Assembly: GCA_009103225.1 (NCBI GenBank)
Contig: RHPI01003642.1
Coordinates: 733 to 64,732, forward strand
DNA length: 64,000 nucleotides
Direction: 5' to 3'
Origin: Chlorokybus atmophyticus
Taxonomy: Eukaryota; Streptophyta; Chlorokybophyceae; Chlorokybales; Chlorokybaceae
The position numbers and the translations under genes are program-made. Of the stretch, positions 46,370-58,581 are shown piece by piece. A model generated the notes under the pieces. That model searched no databases. It was not told the DNA's origin and saw nothing but the letters and a program-made list of their open reading frames with translations. Numbering within the stretch: position 1 is the first letter of the stretch; each line of letters starts with the position of its first letter.

Positions 46370-48376
46370 CTACTGCACAGCGATTTGGAGTAAATTCCTC
46401 TTATCCAGGAACCCGATAACTTGGTCCGAGACAGCCCACATGATGGCCTGTCCCGGTGGTATACGCATTAGTCTCGGAAGTAGTCCCTTCCATAGCGCTG
46501 GAAACCCCTCTTCGCGTGCCGTGAGCAGGATGCAATGCACCATGCCTTTGTACTTTGGGGTATGATCGGCGGCGGCCCGGCCTTGAGCCATGAGACGGGT
46601 CTTGGCCACATCGAATGGACCCGTCGCGCACGGGCCGAACATACCAGCCAGGAAGCCGGATAACATCGACTGTTGCGGTTTCAACACCACGCCATCGCCC
46701 TCCTGCTTACCCCACAGATGCACGTCGAAGAAGTTCTTCGCCCAGAACATCGCCGCCTAAACAGTGTACATGTGCACTTGTGTGTGTATGCATGTGTGTA
46801 TGTGCATGTTCGCACGCGTCTGTATATGTGTGCGTGCGTGTATGCGCGTGCGCGTGCGCGTGCGTGCTGCTGTGAGTATGACTGTCACTGTGACCATCTC
46901 CGGTGGCATGCGTATACCTGGTTTGTGCCGTTGCGCATGACTGTGGGTGCTGCGCCGCTCCATAGTCCGCGCAGGCCCTCCTCCCTGAGTATGAGCCCCG
47001 CCGTGTGGACCGGCCCCTTATACTTGAGCGTCTCCCTCACCATGCCCCTCTGCTGCTGAAGACGGATCTTCACAACCTGCGCACACACTCTCGCTAAGTT
47101 GCTGAGAGAGCCATCATCCAAGGACGAAGACAACTCGCAACAAAGACAAGCACACTTCTGCATATTGGCACTCGGTCACACACCTCAAAGGGAGTGACGA
47201 TGACGAGGGCCTCTGTCACGCCCGCCCCAAAGCCTGCGAGCATGCGTCTCGCAGGCGTCAGCATCCCCGTCTCTCGTGACCTCAACGCCGACTGCGGGTC
47301 AACAACCAGCAGATTGGACGTGTTACTAACAATGACAACAACAACAACAACAGCGACTCCCGCTGCTGGTGGTGCATGAGCTTGCCTGAAAGACGGCGTT
47401 GGTGCCCATGCGCAGGCCGTACTTGAGCGTGAGATGCGTTGCGAAGGGGGTCAGACCCTTCCACAGCGACCGCAACCCTTCCTCCCGCGTGACCTGTGAT
47501 AATGACATGAGAATGACTGCATGCCTTATACTGCATTGGTTGCGTGCATGTGAGAAGCGTATGCATGTGCGGCAATGTTGAAATGGACCTGTGCTAGAGT
47601 GCCGGAAATGCCCCCGTGGTAGCGCCCCGCCCTGTCCAGCTGCAACCGCGTCTTCACCACGTCCATCGGCTGAAACCCAGAAAGCACCACACCATCAGAC
47701 CATGAGTACCACGTGCTTGGTGCAAGATTGTTTTGACTCTAGCAGGTGCACAAGACCGCAGGACAAGGACTGCCATTGGATGATCTGATGCGACCCACTC
47801 TACAGCTTCATCTTGTTTGTATTTTTAGATTCCCCTGTCTCCATAACTCTCATGCCTAGAGGAGATTAACCTTACAGGCCTCACTTGCTCGACCGACATG
47901 GCGCCCGTTGTGTGCATTGCTGCTCGTTTGCGCACTCGCAAACTCACAGGCCATTTCTCTGACTTGGACACAGCAGAGGGCGAAACAAGGCAATAACGAT
48001 GAGGCATTGGCATCTGAGAATTGAACCAGCCAAAACAACAACACCAACGCAACACGACACAGTGCAGAGAACGATACCACAGGCACTCCCACGTCAACCC
48101 TCACCCTGTGACAGTCACATTCGCGTGATTCGTTTTTCCCCGTGTTTGCTAATCTGGACTCTCTACCTTTTCACATCTCTCACATGTCTTTTGTACCTGC
48201 AGGCAGCATGCCTCGATGACGCCTCCGACGGATCCCGCCATGGCCCTGGCGGCGGGGCTGGCGGTCGTCCGACGGTCGTTGTGGCCCATCCTGTCCATCC
48301 GCCGTGGCTGAGGAGCGGACGAGGAGGCGACATCATCAGACACAGCGGCGGCGGTGGTCGCCTTGAGCGGTTCCAT
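46370..48376 (-). CDS. SFC1: Mitochondrial succinate-fumarate carrier
   Basis: Six minus-strand exons (48376-48197, 47669-47589, 47493-47386, 47291-47184, 47076-46918, 46756-46370), all phase 0, give 340 residues. All three carrier repeats show the PxDxxK-type signature: PMDVVKTRL, PFEVVKIRL and PFDVAKTRL. Blocks such as LWKGLTPFATHLTLKY, SGFLAG, LWSGAAPTVMRNGTNQ and RLMRIPPGQAIMW match plant mSFC1 and yeast Sfc1, which exchange cytosolic succinate for mitochondrial fumarate, linking the glyoxylate pathway or acetate use to the TCA cycle. The N-terminus is about 30-40 residues longer than Arabidopsis mSFC1 (309). Intron 3 starts GCAAGC, so it needs a GC-AG intron. Intron 5 contains a TG/CG microsatellite. 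Start at 48376 is the first in-frame ATG; the open frame begins upstream at a GTG. Confidence 0.95.
46777..46870. repeat. TG/CG alternating microsatellite in SFC1 intron 5
   Basis: Alternating TG, CATG and CGCG steps, purine-pyrimidine alternating over about 90 bases, a sequence type able to adopt Z-DNA. Confidence 0.75.
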
Positions 48377-49092
48377 CAACGGCAGCGCCCGCCGGGCAGG
48401 ACGGGCGAGGAGAGGACCTGTTCGCACAGCTACTACTCTGCTACAGCCGCCACCGCATTGTGACTGTCAGGATGAGAGAAGTAGTAGAGAGAGAGCTTGT
48501 CTGTGGCAGCTGCTGCCCGGTTTCAACGCCGCCTTCTCACGCCGCTATCGCCACCCCTCCCGAGCTTGACCGACAAGGCGACGTGCACCCCGCTCATGTA
48601 CTCTGGAATGCAGAGTTTTTCGCATGCGCATACAAGAATGTGCTGTCGTTGAACTTGTGGGCCGCTGGGTCACCACCGCCGCCGCCTTGCCGCCACCCCC
48701 GCACCTCAATCCAGTGCATGCATATCCACTCGCTCGCGCACGCCTCTCTCTCGCTCTCTTTCCCAGCCCCCAGGTGGCAATCTTAAACGGGCTGAGGCGC
48801 AGCCTCGATATCGTACATCACAGCGCCCGACAGCGCCTGCCTACTCCGATACCGTTTCCCTTCCTGACCCGCTTTCAGCGGCAGATGACGGCGCCGCTTG
48901 TAGTTCGCGCGAGTCGCGCTGCCACGTGTCACATCGTTATCATCAACCTGGTTGAGATATCTCTCTCCTTGCCCTCTCAAGTCACGTGACAGGGGCCATC
49001 CTCCTCCTCCCCCTCCTTGTTGGTCGCGGAGCAGGTGAGCAACACCGCCGCCGCCGCCGCCGCCGCTGTGAGAGGTGGTACAGTGCCGTGCG
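48377..49092. promoter_or_regulatory. Divergent SFC1 / KAP3 promoter region
   Basis: A 716-bp gap between opposed ATGs, the longest of the seven. A CCG triplet run (49045-49065) precedes the KAP3 start. Confidence 0.45.
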
Positions 49093-52000
49093 ATGGGTCA
49101 GGAGGGGTCGCCGGCGAGGCCTTCCAGTGCGGTGTCTGTGTCGGGCGGTGGTGGTGGGGGCGGCGGTGGGAGGAGGGTGAGGGCGGGAGGGGTGGAGCTG
49201 GCGGGGGGAGGGGAGAGCGCCATCATCGTGCACTACTCCGTGAGCACGCACACAGACTCACTCTATGACACACAGAGCGATGTTGAAACAGGACCACTCC
49301 CATACTACTTGTTATGCAGTAGTAGATCAGTCCGTCTCCTCAACAGTGCATTGATCCAACAGATGTCTGTTGTTGGCTTTCAGGTAGAACAGACGGGCCT
49401 AGCGGACGACGGCAACACAATCAGACGGGACTGGAAGGAGTGCACAAAAAGGTAAGAGCACATAAGACCATCGGTCCAACACCATTCACATGCTCGTACA
49501 CTCAGCTGTATAAGTAATCCTTCACATCGTTCGTGCATCCCGATACATACAGATGCACCACCACCACCACCACCATCACAGTCTCATCCTCATCATGATG
49601 ATATCTTAGTTATTCCCAACCCAGGATACGCGTGAAACCGCCGTCACCCAACGCCGATCTCTCCTCTCTTGCATCTGAAATCATAGACGCCTGCCGCCTG
49701 ATCCACCGCTCGCGCGTCGGGGACGTCGAGCGCTTGCTTCGTGAGTTGCAGACGAGACAACAACAATCGCAACACAAAGGAGATGAGGATGGGGAGGGGA
49801 TGGTGAGGAGGGATAGGGTGTGGATGGTCAGGGAGGAGGAGGAGGAGGGGGAGGGGGAGGGGGAGGGAATGGGGGAGGAAGCGGATGTGAGGAGGATGGA
49901 GGAGTATATGGAACAGCTGTACGAGGACATGCCGCTGAAGGTAGGGAGGGCTGAGAAGTGTGGGTGGGTGGGTATGTGGGGTCGCTTGGTGGTTGTGGTT
50001 GTGGCTGAAGAAGGGAGTAAAAGTGACTGTGATATCAGGTTGCAGCTACGAGGCGGATTGCGCAGCTGGCGCGCAGGGTGGAGAACCTCGAAATCCTGGC
50101 AGGCCATGAGACTCTGCTGGTGCGCATGCTTGCGTGTATATGTTCACGTGTTATACTTGCGCAAGTGCGCATGCACATGTGTACAGTGGTGTTTGCATCT
50201 GTGACAAAGTCGAGCAAATGCAGGGCGCACTGGCTCGCGTGGTGCGCGAGGAGGGCGCCAAGAGCCTGGACCTCTCCCTCCACATCGCCCACGTCTTCTT
50301 CGCCCTCTCCAACTTTTCCCACTTCCACCAAGTCAGTGCACCCACCACATCATTATCCCCATCCAAGTCACCATCAACCTCTAACCCTCAACAACACACT
50401 CCTCCTCCCCCCTCCCAGGTGCTGGTGGAGCAGCAGGTGGGCGTGGTGACCATGCAGATGGTGGAGCTGGAGCTCAAGCGCCTCAAGGCACGGGGAGAGA
50501 AGGAGGACAACATGCTGATGTTTAGACCACAAACAGGGGGGGAGATGAGTGAGGGGCAGCAGAGGACTCTTCTTGCTGCACGCAAACAGGTAGGTGATGG
50601 TGAGGATGAGCATGCTTGATCTGTAGAGTGCTATGTTGGTGTTGATGTGGGGGTTGATGGTATGTGTGTGTGTGTAAACAGGAGAAGCTGGTGTACGTGT
50701 GCCTGTATCTGCTGCTCAACATGGCTGAGGACGTAGGCATCGAGCGCAAGATGAAGAAGCGCAACCTCGTTGTAAGAGACACAATGCACACACGGCAAAC
50801 AATAACATCTACAACCTCGTTTAACACCTGATACTGATTTGCCCTCAGGAGATGCTGTGCCAGCTGTTGACCCGCCACAGCGTTGAGCTCCTTTTCCTGT
50901 ATGCATCTCTCAGATCTTGCTGTAGTCCAACTTGTGCGGAAGAAGTGCGCAATCAACATGCATTCTTGATGTGTGGCAGGGTGGTGGTGTTCCTGAAGAA
51001 GCTGTGCGTCTACCGCGAGAACGTGACGCGGGTGCGCGAGTGCGACGCGGTGCGCGATCTCGCACCCCTGCTTCAGTCCCCTAACCAGGCATGACAACAG
51101 TGATGCATCAACAGAAATAAATGACGACCAAGACGACGGCATTAGATGATATGATGATGTTCAGGCGCTGTTGCTGGTGGTGCTGAAGCTGCTCACCAAC
51201 CTGTCTTTTGATCCAGCCCTGCGTGAAGCCATGGTAAGCTGTAGCAACAGCAACATTTAGGACAGCGAACAACAGACACAACATACCTCATGCAATTGGG
51301 TGTATGGTCTTGCTCATTGTTGATGCATGTGCAGGTGAGAGCGGGCATGGTACCCAAGCTGGTGGACCTCCTGCAATACTCACCGCACACGCAGCCGGTG
51401 AGAGTCTGATGATGCAGGGTGCAAGTGGGAGAGACTTGAGCACGCATACACAGATGCAACTGATGCTATCGAACAACAGGTCCTTGGAGTGCTGTATCAG
51501 CTCTCTATGGACACGAAGCACAGGGCGGTCTTCGCCACCACACGCGCCGCTCCACGCCTCCTACAGGCACGCACTTAGCGTATGATGACACTAGTCACAG
51601 TAATCGTCATCGTTAGCATCATTCAACAGTCTCATGATCTCACTGTGTGCGGCGGTGCAGATTGTGCTGGAGTTGCCTCAGGCCTCTGCTCTTCCCGAGG
51701 CCGTGGCGCTGCTGATCAACCTCACGACAAGCGCACGCAACGCGCAGGCAAGCGCGCGCGTGGTCGTCGTTGTTGTGTGCCATGTGACGCATCCACAAAC
51801 GTACACATGCACATTGTTTCATGTAACATGGCTATCTCGCACAGGCGCTCTTGGCGGAGAGGGACGCTCTGAGGGCTTTGGTCGCTCGTGCAATAGAGGC
51901 GCGCGACTCCCTTGTGGCCAAGGTCCTGCGCAACGTCAGCGAGCACAGAGACCTCCAGCCACGCTTCACACAGTAAGCGACAGAGTATTTCAGTGTAACA

Positions 52001-53575
52001 AGCCATACAGATGCACACATGCGCGCGCGCACGCGCGCACACGCGGATCCACACATATGCTGAAGCGCGCGCATGAGCACACGTGGTGACTCCTTGTACA
52101 GCAACCAACAACGTTGCCTGCCATTGTGACAGCCACGTCAACGCCATTGCGGCTGCCATCAAGTCCCCCAACACCGACCCCAACCTCATGGTACAAACTC
52201 CACAGCACTGGGCACTGTAGTCAATGTCTGATTGGTTTTGGTGAATCGGGAGCAACGACTGTTTGTGTAGCTGGAGTTGGTTGGCACGCTGGGGGCGCTG
52301 TGCGGCGGCGGGTCGCGCGAGTGCGTGGTGGCGGTGGCGGACGCCGTGGTGCGGCACGACCTCGCACCCTTCCTCGCACGAGGCATGACGATCGACGCGT
52401 CACCGGACGACGCCATACTTGAAGTGAGTGTGCGTGAGGATGAGTCATAGTCATAGTCATGGTTAACATGTGGTTGTGTGTGTAGTGATGCTGGCTGTGC
52501 TATCTCCTCTGTCTTGTAGTGTGTGGTGTTGGTGGGCAGAGTGGTGGGTGGTGGTAGCAGCCAGGCCGATGCCGATGAGGAGGACGACGACATGAGTGAC
52601 GATGGGGAGGGGACTGAGGAGGAGGAGGAGGAGGAGGAGGAGTTGCAAGCGAGAAGAGACAATCACACTGCCCATACCGCCAGCTCCCGCAAGTGCGCGG
52701 AGGCACTGGCACGTGCGGGCGTGGCCGGGAGGCTTGCGGAGGTGGTGGGGATGCGTGCCGGCGACAGAGCCATACTCATGCAGGTGCATATAGCAGTAGT
52801 ACTCTTTTTCTGTGACACTGAGTGCTCTATTGAGCAACACATACTCACCACATGTTGCTGCAGGCTCTCTATGCAATTTGGAGGTTTCTCGCGGTGCCCG
52901 CAACGCGCCAGGCCATCCTTGCGCTGCCTGAGGTATGTAGTGTAAGAAAGAAATGTTATTATGGCTTGGAAGGCACAACTGCAACAGCTGTGTGTGTGCG
53001 TGCAGCTTGTATATGCTTTGGTGGACCTTTGGCGCGCCAGCTCGTACAGCGATATACACCGGCTGGCCGATATGTGTCTTGACGAGGCTTCCGAGGGCGG
53101 GGGTGTCGATGATAACAACCATCCCAATGGTGGTGATAGCAACTCCTGGGCGGAGCAGATACGCAGGCTCAAGTTCAGAGCTCACAACACCGAGTGGGTC
53201 GCGTTGGTTGAGGTGAGTACTGGTGTGTGGATGTGTGCGTGAAAGGTGAACATGGGTGATGGTATGTGTGTTTGTCTGGCGCAGCGTGAGGGGGACAGTG
53301 AAGGTCATTATGAGGATGGGGATGAGGAGGAAGGTGAGAGCGATAGCGAGTATGATGAGGACGATGACGCGTTTGGGATGCATCTTGGACACGAGCGCGT
53401 GAACTACGGAACACTATCACCCGCCGATGAGTAAGTGTGGGTGCAATTGTCTCCATGGTTATTATTGTTGTTGCCATGGTGGGGCGTAAAGCGCATATGG
53501 TTTATGTGGTATGTGCGCAGGGAGGAATATTGGGATGGCAATGAGGGGTATGCTCGACAATATGCGCAAGCGTAG
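49093..53575 (+). CDS. KAP3: Kinesin-associated protein 3 (kinesin-II accessory subunit)
   Basis: Twenty-one exons sum to 841 residues (animal KAP3 about 790): 49093-49239, 49384-49451, 49625-49940, 50039-50119, 50224-50331, 50419-50589, 50682-50771, 50849-50898, 50980-51088, 51165-51233, 51335-51397, 51480-51566, 51661-51747, 51845-51972, 52133-52190, 52271-52423, 52520-52783, 52864-52932, 53006-53212, 53285-53430, 53521-53575. Family blocks include WKECTKR, EIIDACRLIHRSRVGDVE, YLLLNMAEDVGIERKMKKRNLV, LLLVVLKLLTNLSFD, LVDLLQYS, LLINLTTSARNAQ, and at the C-terminus WAEQIRRLKFRAHN and YWDGNEGYARQY. The middle is an armadillo-repeat array; two acidic runs are insertions. KAP3 links the heterotrimeric kinesin-II motors to IFT trains; the Chlamydomonas orthologue is FLA3. 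Introns after 51088, 51566 and 51747 begin with GC instead of GT. A glycine-rich N-terminus is poorly conserved, so the start is less sure. Confidence 0.95.
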
Positions 53576-54582
53576 TGCCTTCACACGTAGGCCGTGACAA
53601 CCGATCTTGTAGACCATCAGACAGTGAACATCGTTGTGGATACTTTGATAACTGTACCGACGCCTTGGACACACAAACGCAAATCAACACGCTAAACCAT
53701 CCCTAACACATTGGCATGCATGTGACTGCCACTATGTGTTCAAGGGTGAAGGCAAGTAGTTGCATGGTAACTGTTGTTGAATGGGAGAGACGGCAACAGT
53801 GCAGTGAGTAAGCTTTGCATCAACGCTGTTAGTTGTGCAGCAACGTCTACCTGTAAGAAGCTGCAACTTAGGTTCACTTGCCATAAGCAGACAAAGAAGC
53901 ACTGAGATATGTAGATACGTGGCATGTGCAGCGAAAACATGAAACAGACCATGCTCCGTATGTACAGACGGAAAGCTGCAATTTAGTGTACTTATCATAT
54001 TTATCATAAACAGACAGAAAAACAATTGTATATATCGACGTATACATGGCATGTGCAGCAAGAATAAGAAAAACCACTTTTATTGCGTGTAGTGTGCAAC
54101 ATTACACATACAATGTATCACAAGACCTGACCTGGTACATTGCATGTCGAATGTTACACCGTCTTGCCCCAAGCAGGCCTTGTGACCATGACAATAATAA
54201 AGGCATGATGTCAACTTACTTTGTATACAATGCATCTCCTCATACTCACCAACATCAGCTTTATCAAGTTAGTGCCCACTAATGCGCAGTGGCGACACAG
54301 CAAGCTTGCGCAGCACCGAAAACCCTTGAATCTGTGACATGTAGATGCAAACAAGCAGACACAGCAACACAACATCAATACACCTTCGTAGAATAGCAGA
54401 AGGTGTCTCAACCACTTATTGCCATAACAATCAGTCCTACTGTACAGCATATTCTACTCATGTATGGTCACATGTTCGACGTATAACACAAAGCCGAAGC
54501 TGGCTACTTCATGGACCAACAACGGGACGCGCGCAGCAAACAACTACTTATGAACACCAGCACAACCATAGGGGGCCATCAC
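53576..54582. other. Convergent intergenic region, nothing recognised
   Basis: Lies between the 3' ends of KAP3 and the methyltransferase. It holds a near-tandem pair of related blocks around 53880-53950 and 53990-54060 (GTGCAGC and AAACAGAC words recur). No supported frame. Confidence 0.5.
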
Positions 54583-56955
54583 TCAATGCATTGGCTTGCG
54601 GAAAGACAGCGTCTTGGACACCTGCAATGATGATGATGTGTGAGGTTCGACACACTCGAAGTACACAGTGACAAACAACTAAGTGTAAAAACCGCTTGCA
54701 GCTGCATTGACTTACCCATTCCAAGTGTTTTTCCCCGCACTCAAACCCAGCCTCCTTGAAGAGCTTGCCCAGATCAGTCTGTGTGTAGTTCAGATGGTGG
54801 GGCTCATTAAAATTGTCAGCGAACCACGCATTGGCCATCTTCAGCATGTGCACGCGGTCACCCTCTTGCAGCGCGTCTGTGATCACCACAAGACCGCCGG
54901 GCTTGACAACTCGGAACATCTCCTTCACGGCAGCGCGGTGAGCCTCAGCAGGAATCTCATGGAAGAGATAGATGTTTGTGATCACGTCGTATGAGTTGTC
55001 GGGGAACGGGAGCTTCTCTGCAGGCGCTTGCACATAATCGGACTTGCCCCTATCCTCATTGTTGGTAAAGCTAGCCCAGTACTTCATGTTGTCACGAGCT
55101 TTCTCAAGGTAGTAAGCGCTCAGGTCCAATGCAGTAACTAACATGTCCGGGTAATTGTCCCGGGCAAAGGTCAGGAATCGGCCTGTACCACAAATTGAAT
55201 GTTAAAAGCCACACCTTGTGTCACAAGCCATGCCAATTTGACATTAAATCTGACTAAAGGCAACAACCAGCGACAGATACACCCGTCAGCAAGCATGCAA
55301 GAGACACACACAGACTTCACACACCTGTTCCGCAGGCAACATCCAGCAACTTCATTTTGCCCGGAACCATGCGCTCCTCCTTGATGTAGTTGGTCACAGG
55401 TATCAGTGTGTGGCGTTGCATAGAATCCTGCATCCCAGCGAACACCAATTCTGTCTGGTACTCGTAGGCTGCTGCGGAGTCTGAGGAGAACCACCCGTCC
55501 GGCTGGAAGTGGAAGTTCTGTGCACACGGGAATATGAGCAACACAGCATACAGTGACAGGGTGCTGCTGCAACTACAGCAAGGCATTGCATATACACTCA
55601 CGTGTAGGTAGTAGTCTGGGTACAGATTGCTGTCAATCCAAAGGTCCTTGCGCTTCTTGCTCTGCATAATGCGGTTGGCGCCAACTGCACTGGAAACAAG
55701 GCGCGCGATGTTGCGCACTACAAAGAGGGGGTTGAGCTGACGATGTCTCAGGTTCATGTCCCAAGGAAGCCTGCATAAGCAACAATGTCACACCCGAGCA
55801 AGGGAATTGCTCGGCATACACACGACTGCAGCATTGAGTGTACATGCAAGTGTTGGCAAGGACACAATAGACCCGCGCTTGCAGTGACATAGCACAACTT
55901 ACTTGTAATAGCCAGCCTTGATGTTCGCATAGTCCTGCTTGAAGAGCTGAAGAGCATGCGTGATGCCATACCGGTAGTCATAATCCCTGCCGGTGATTTG
56001 GGAACCGACCAGGTACTGGCTGATAAAGAAAAGCGTGCGCGCTGAATGATAAGCCCAGTACTATGTAGGACGCGACAAATAGTGATGTAAGTATGTCGCC
56101 AACCGTGTGTTGGACTTAGCAGACTTATGTAGAAGCAAGAAGCTTACGCTTTGCGGCACAAGTAGAACTTACCAGCCGTCCTGTCCAATCGGATGTCCTA
56201 ACCAAATCAGCAAGCTCGCGCTGCACATCCCCAGCCCGCTCAATGTCGGCCTTGAAGTCTTTCCAATACGCGACAGACGGAAACTCCTTGAATGAGTGTG
56301 TGTCGTCCATGCTGCTGAACTGTTCAGGCGCTGCAGCCACCTGCAGACAGTGCACAAAGTTGCAAAAATTCAGGACACCAAGCCACGTCCGTGTGACAGC
56401 AAGCCAACGGTAGCGATCTGCACGCCTGCCGACTAGCAGTCCCTCCCCCCCCCCCCTGCCCCCATCACCACGACCGCAAGCAAAGGAACCCAAAGTGACT
56501 ACGATTGAGTTCAAGCGGTAGCAGTCAAGACTCTTGCCTTGGGGACCACGACAAGGTTCGCAGTTCCAGCAGTGGTTTGCAGTGTGGCCAACAGCTTCCC
56601 GTTGTCCAACTCCCTTGACCGCTCAGAAAGCGGGATGTCTGACATTGGCCTCGAGGGCGTCTGGACGGCAACTGTCGCCAGCCATCGCCTTGCAGGCACA
56701 GAGGCTGCTCTCTTGCCACTGAACCGAGACACCTGCGCAAACGCACGCAGTCATGCAACGAGCATAGCTGCAAATTTGCACTTGAGCTGAGCACCAATAA
56801 TGTGTGTCTGGTGTTAGGAAGATGGTTTGGTAGTTGGAGACGCGAGCAGAATTGTTGCAACTAACCAGCTGCAGCTGGCGCTGGTGTGGTCGCTGGATGC
56901 ATGTTGCCCGTGCAACAAGTAGGCAAGCCCGAGGCGCCGCCACTGTGCTTGCCAT
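54583..56955 (-). CDS. Class I SAM-dependent methyltransferase, plastid type
   Basis: Eight minus-strand exons (56955-56866, 56732-56538, 56340-56173, 56060-55903, 55770-55602, 55517-55325, 55182-54716, 54621-54583) give 492 residues. The N-terminus (MASTVAAPRACLLVARAT, later GKRAASVPARRW) is basic, hydroxylated and acid-poor, as in chloroplast transit peptides. The catalytic domain shows motif I LLDVACGTGRFL, post-I LVTALDLS, motif II PFPDNSYDVITNIYLFHEI and motif III RVVKPGGLVVITD, a Methyltransf_11-type fold. The preceding region (RDYDYRYGITHALQLF, HRQLNPLFVVRN, DLWIDSNLYPDYYLHNFH) resembles an uncharacterised plant/cyanobacterial plastid methyltransferase group; substrate unknown. Intron 2 starts GCAAGA after AAG, another GC donor. 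The first two exons and the start of the third recur exactly at 61598-62226. Confidence 0.9.
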
Positions 56956-58162
56956 GCTTGAGACACCGCCTGCTGGGGCAGCAGCAGCAGCAAGAGTTTA
57001 GCGTTGACAAGCAAGACAGTCTAGTCTGCGATCCCAGTCAGCCGGACACCAAAAATTGAGGCAAAATCTTGTACTGAAAGTGGACTTTTGTCAAACCTAC
57101 CACATTCTAGCATGCCAGTGCGGTGCGGAGCACTGTGATGAAAGTTGTCACATGCATGTCGCATACTCTGCATGCTGCGGCAGCGACGTTGCGCAAACGG
57201 CACAAGCTACGACGTGCTTGCAGACCGGAACCACAACAGTAACGACTACAGCAATGTACGTAGGAGGTGCTCACAACCGCCTACGTCTGCCAGCTGGGAG
57301 CATGCAAGTCTCTTAAGGTTAAACATGCACCACCCCAACCTGAGGTTTTCACGCCGCAGCGCCTCCTCTCAAGCTCAGGACGATGCTACCGCCTGCTAGT
57401 GCAACAGGCAAGTGCCAGCGCAGCGAGTCTGCCTGAGCCTACCTGACCCCACGTCACCACTGGCTCTTGCTGCCCGAGGCTCACTCTGCTTACACCAACT
57501 TCGGACAAAAGTGGTGTGCTTAATCAAGCAGTTGTGAGAGAGATCTACCCGTCGATGTGGCGCTGCTGAACGGCCGAAGTGGCGGCCACGCTGTGCGCTG
57601 GGCGAGTGGTGGCAAGCGTGGGATATCGGACGTACGGAATCTGATCAGTAGGTAGGCCTAGCCTAGTGTGCCCATTGGAAGACGCCAGTCTCACGTGGCA
57701 CTGTCGCCGCCGTCGCTGACGTCTGACTGCACAGTATCACTGTCGCACAAGCGTAAGCGTGACGCTGCAAATGGCGAAGTCGGTCACAAGTTGTGACCAA
57801 GTCGCCAGTTGTGACTCGCAACTAGATTGCTGGTTGAAACTTGAAGTTCAACCCCGCTTCAGAATGCTGGAGGATTACCTAGGCATATAAGTATAAACGT
57901 CTATAAAACATGCATTAACGTCTACTGACATACCTATAGCCAACGACGGTCTGGACGCTTATGCTTGGCGATACGCATAAAGGTTTGGGCGTATGCATGA
58001 CACATGCATTATTAAAGAATTCATTGCTTTACACACATGTGAAAATATAATTGCTTGTTGATTCATATTCTTTGTACTTCATGATTATTCCACGAAAGGC
58101 CCCGAACACCCTGCTTGCGACACCTCGGAGCACGGCTTCAATGTCATCATGATGTACAGTCC
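56956..58162. other. Upstream region of the methyltransferase
   Basis: Starts with the presumed promoter of the methyltransferase. Frames at 57056-57400 lack domains. Around 57760-57840 there are GTCACAAGTTGTGAC-type palindromes. AT-rich sequence follows. Confidence 0.5.
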
Positions 58163-58250
58163 TGTAACAATTGGGGCCTGACCACTAGGCCATGGTAGTA
58201 AAAGACACTACCATGAGTGAGGTCTGTCACAATAAATCCCAATTCGTGAC
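58163..58250 (+). repeat. 88-bp repeat, unit 1
   Basis: Begins TGTAACAATTGGGGCC and ends AATTCGTGAC; recurs at 58582-58669 with about five substitutions. It contains a hairpin with ATGGTAGT and ACTACCAT arms around AAAAGAC. Confidence 0.85.
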
Positions 58251-58581
58251 TTTCCTCCCCAATTTATCCCGTGAGTTCCTCATAATCCAATGAGGCACTA
58301 GCCCACATCACCGTGTTCGCGGCCGTACCACGATTGGCCTGCCCGCGGCCTGTTGGATCCGGCCCACGAACGGTCCTGACCGATCGAACGGCCATCCTCA
58401 CCACGCGACCTGCCATCGCAGCGCGACCGCTCACGCGGCCTTATGTTGATCTGGCTCGGCACGCAGGTTGTGATCCCGCGCCCAGCCTAGGGCAAGCCGC
58501 CCCAAATGTTTTTGTTTTTGCCTTGGATCTGCCTCAGTCCCCTACGGAAATTGAACATGAGACGTCAAGCTCCTTTACCAT

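Noticed and set aside
46777-46870. CRISPR-like repeat array
   Set aside because: It is a dinucleotide-type microsatellite without spacers; no cas genes occur.
49610-50107. 165-codon minus-strand frame, serine/proline-rich
   Set aside because: Antisense of the acidic KAP3 exon 3; mirrored low complexity.
52463-53392. 309-codon minus-strand frame, the longest in the window
   Set aside because: It opposes KAP3 exons 17-20 and crosses their introns; leucine and histidine runs mirror acidic and TG-rich sequence.
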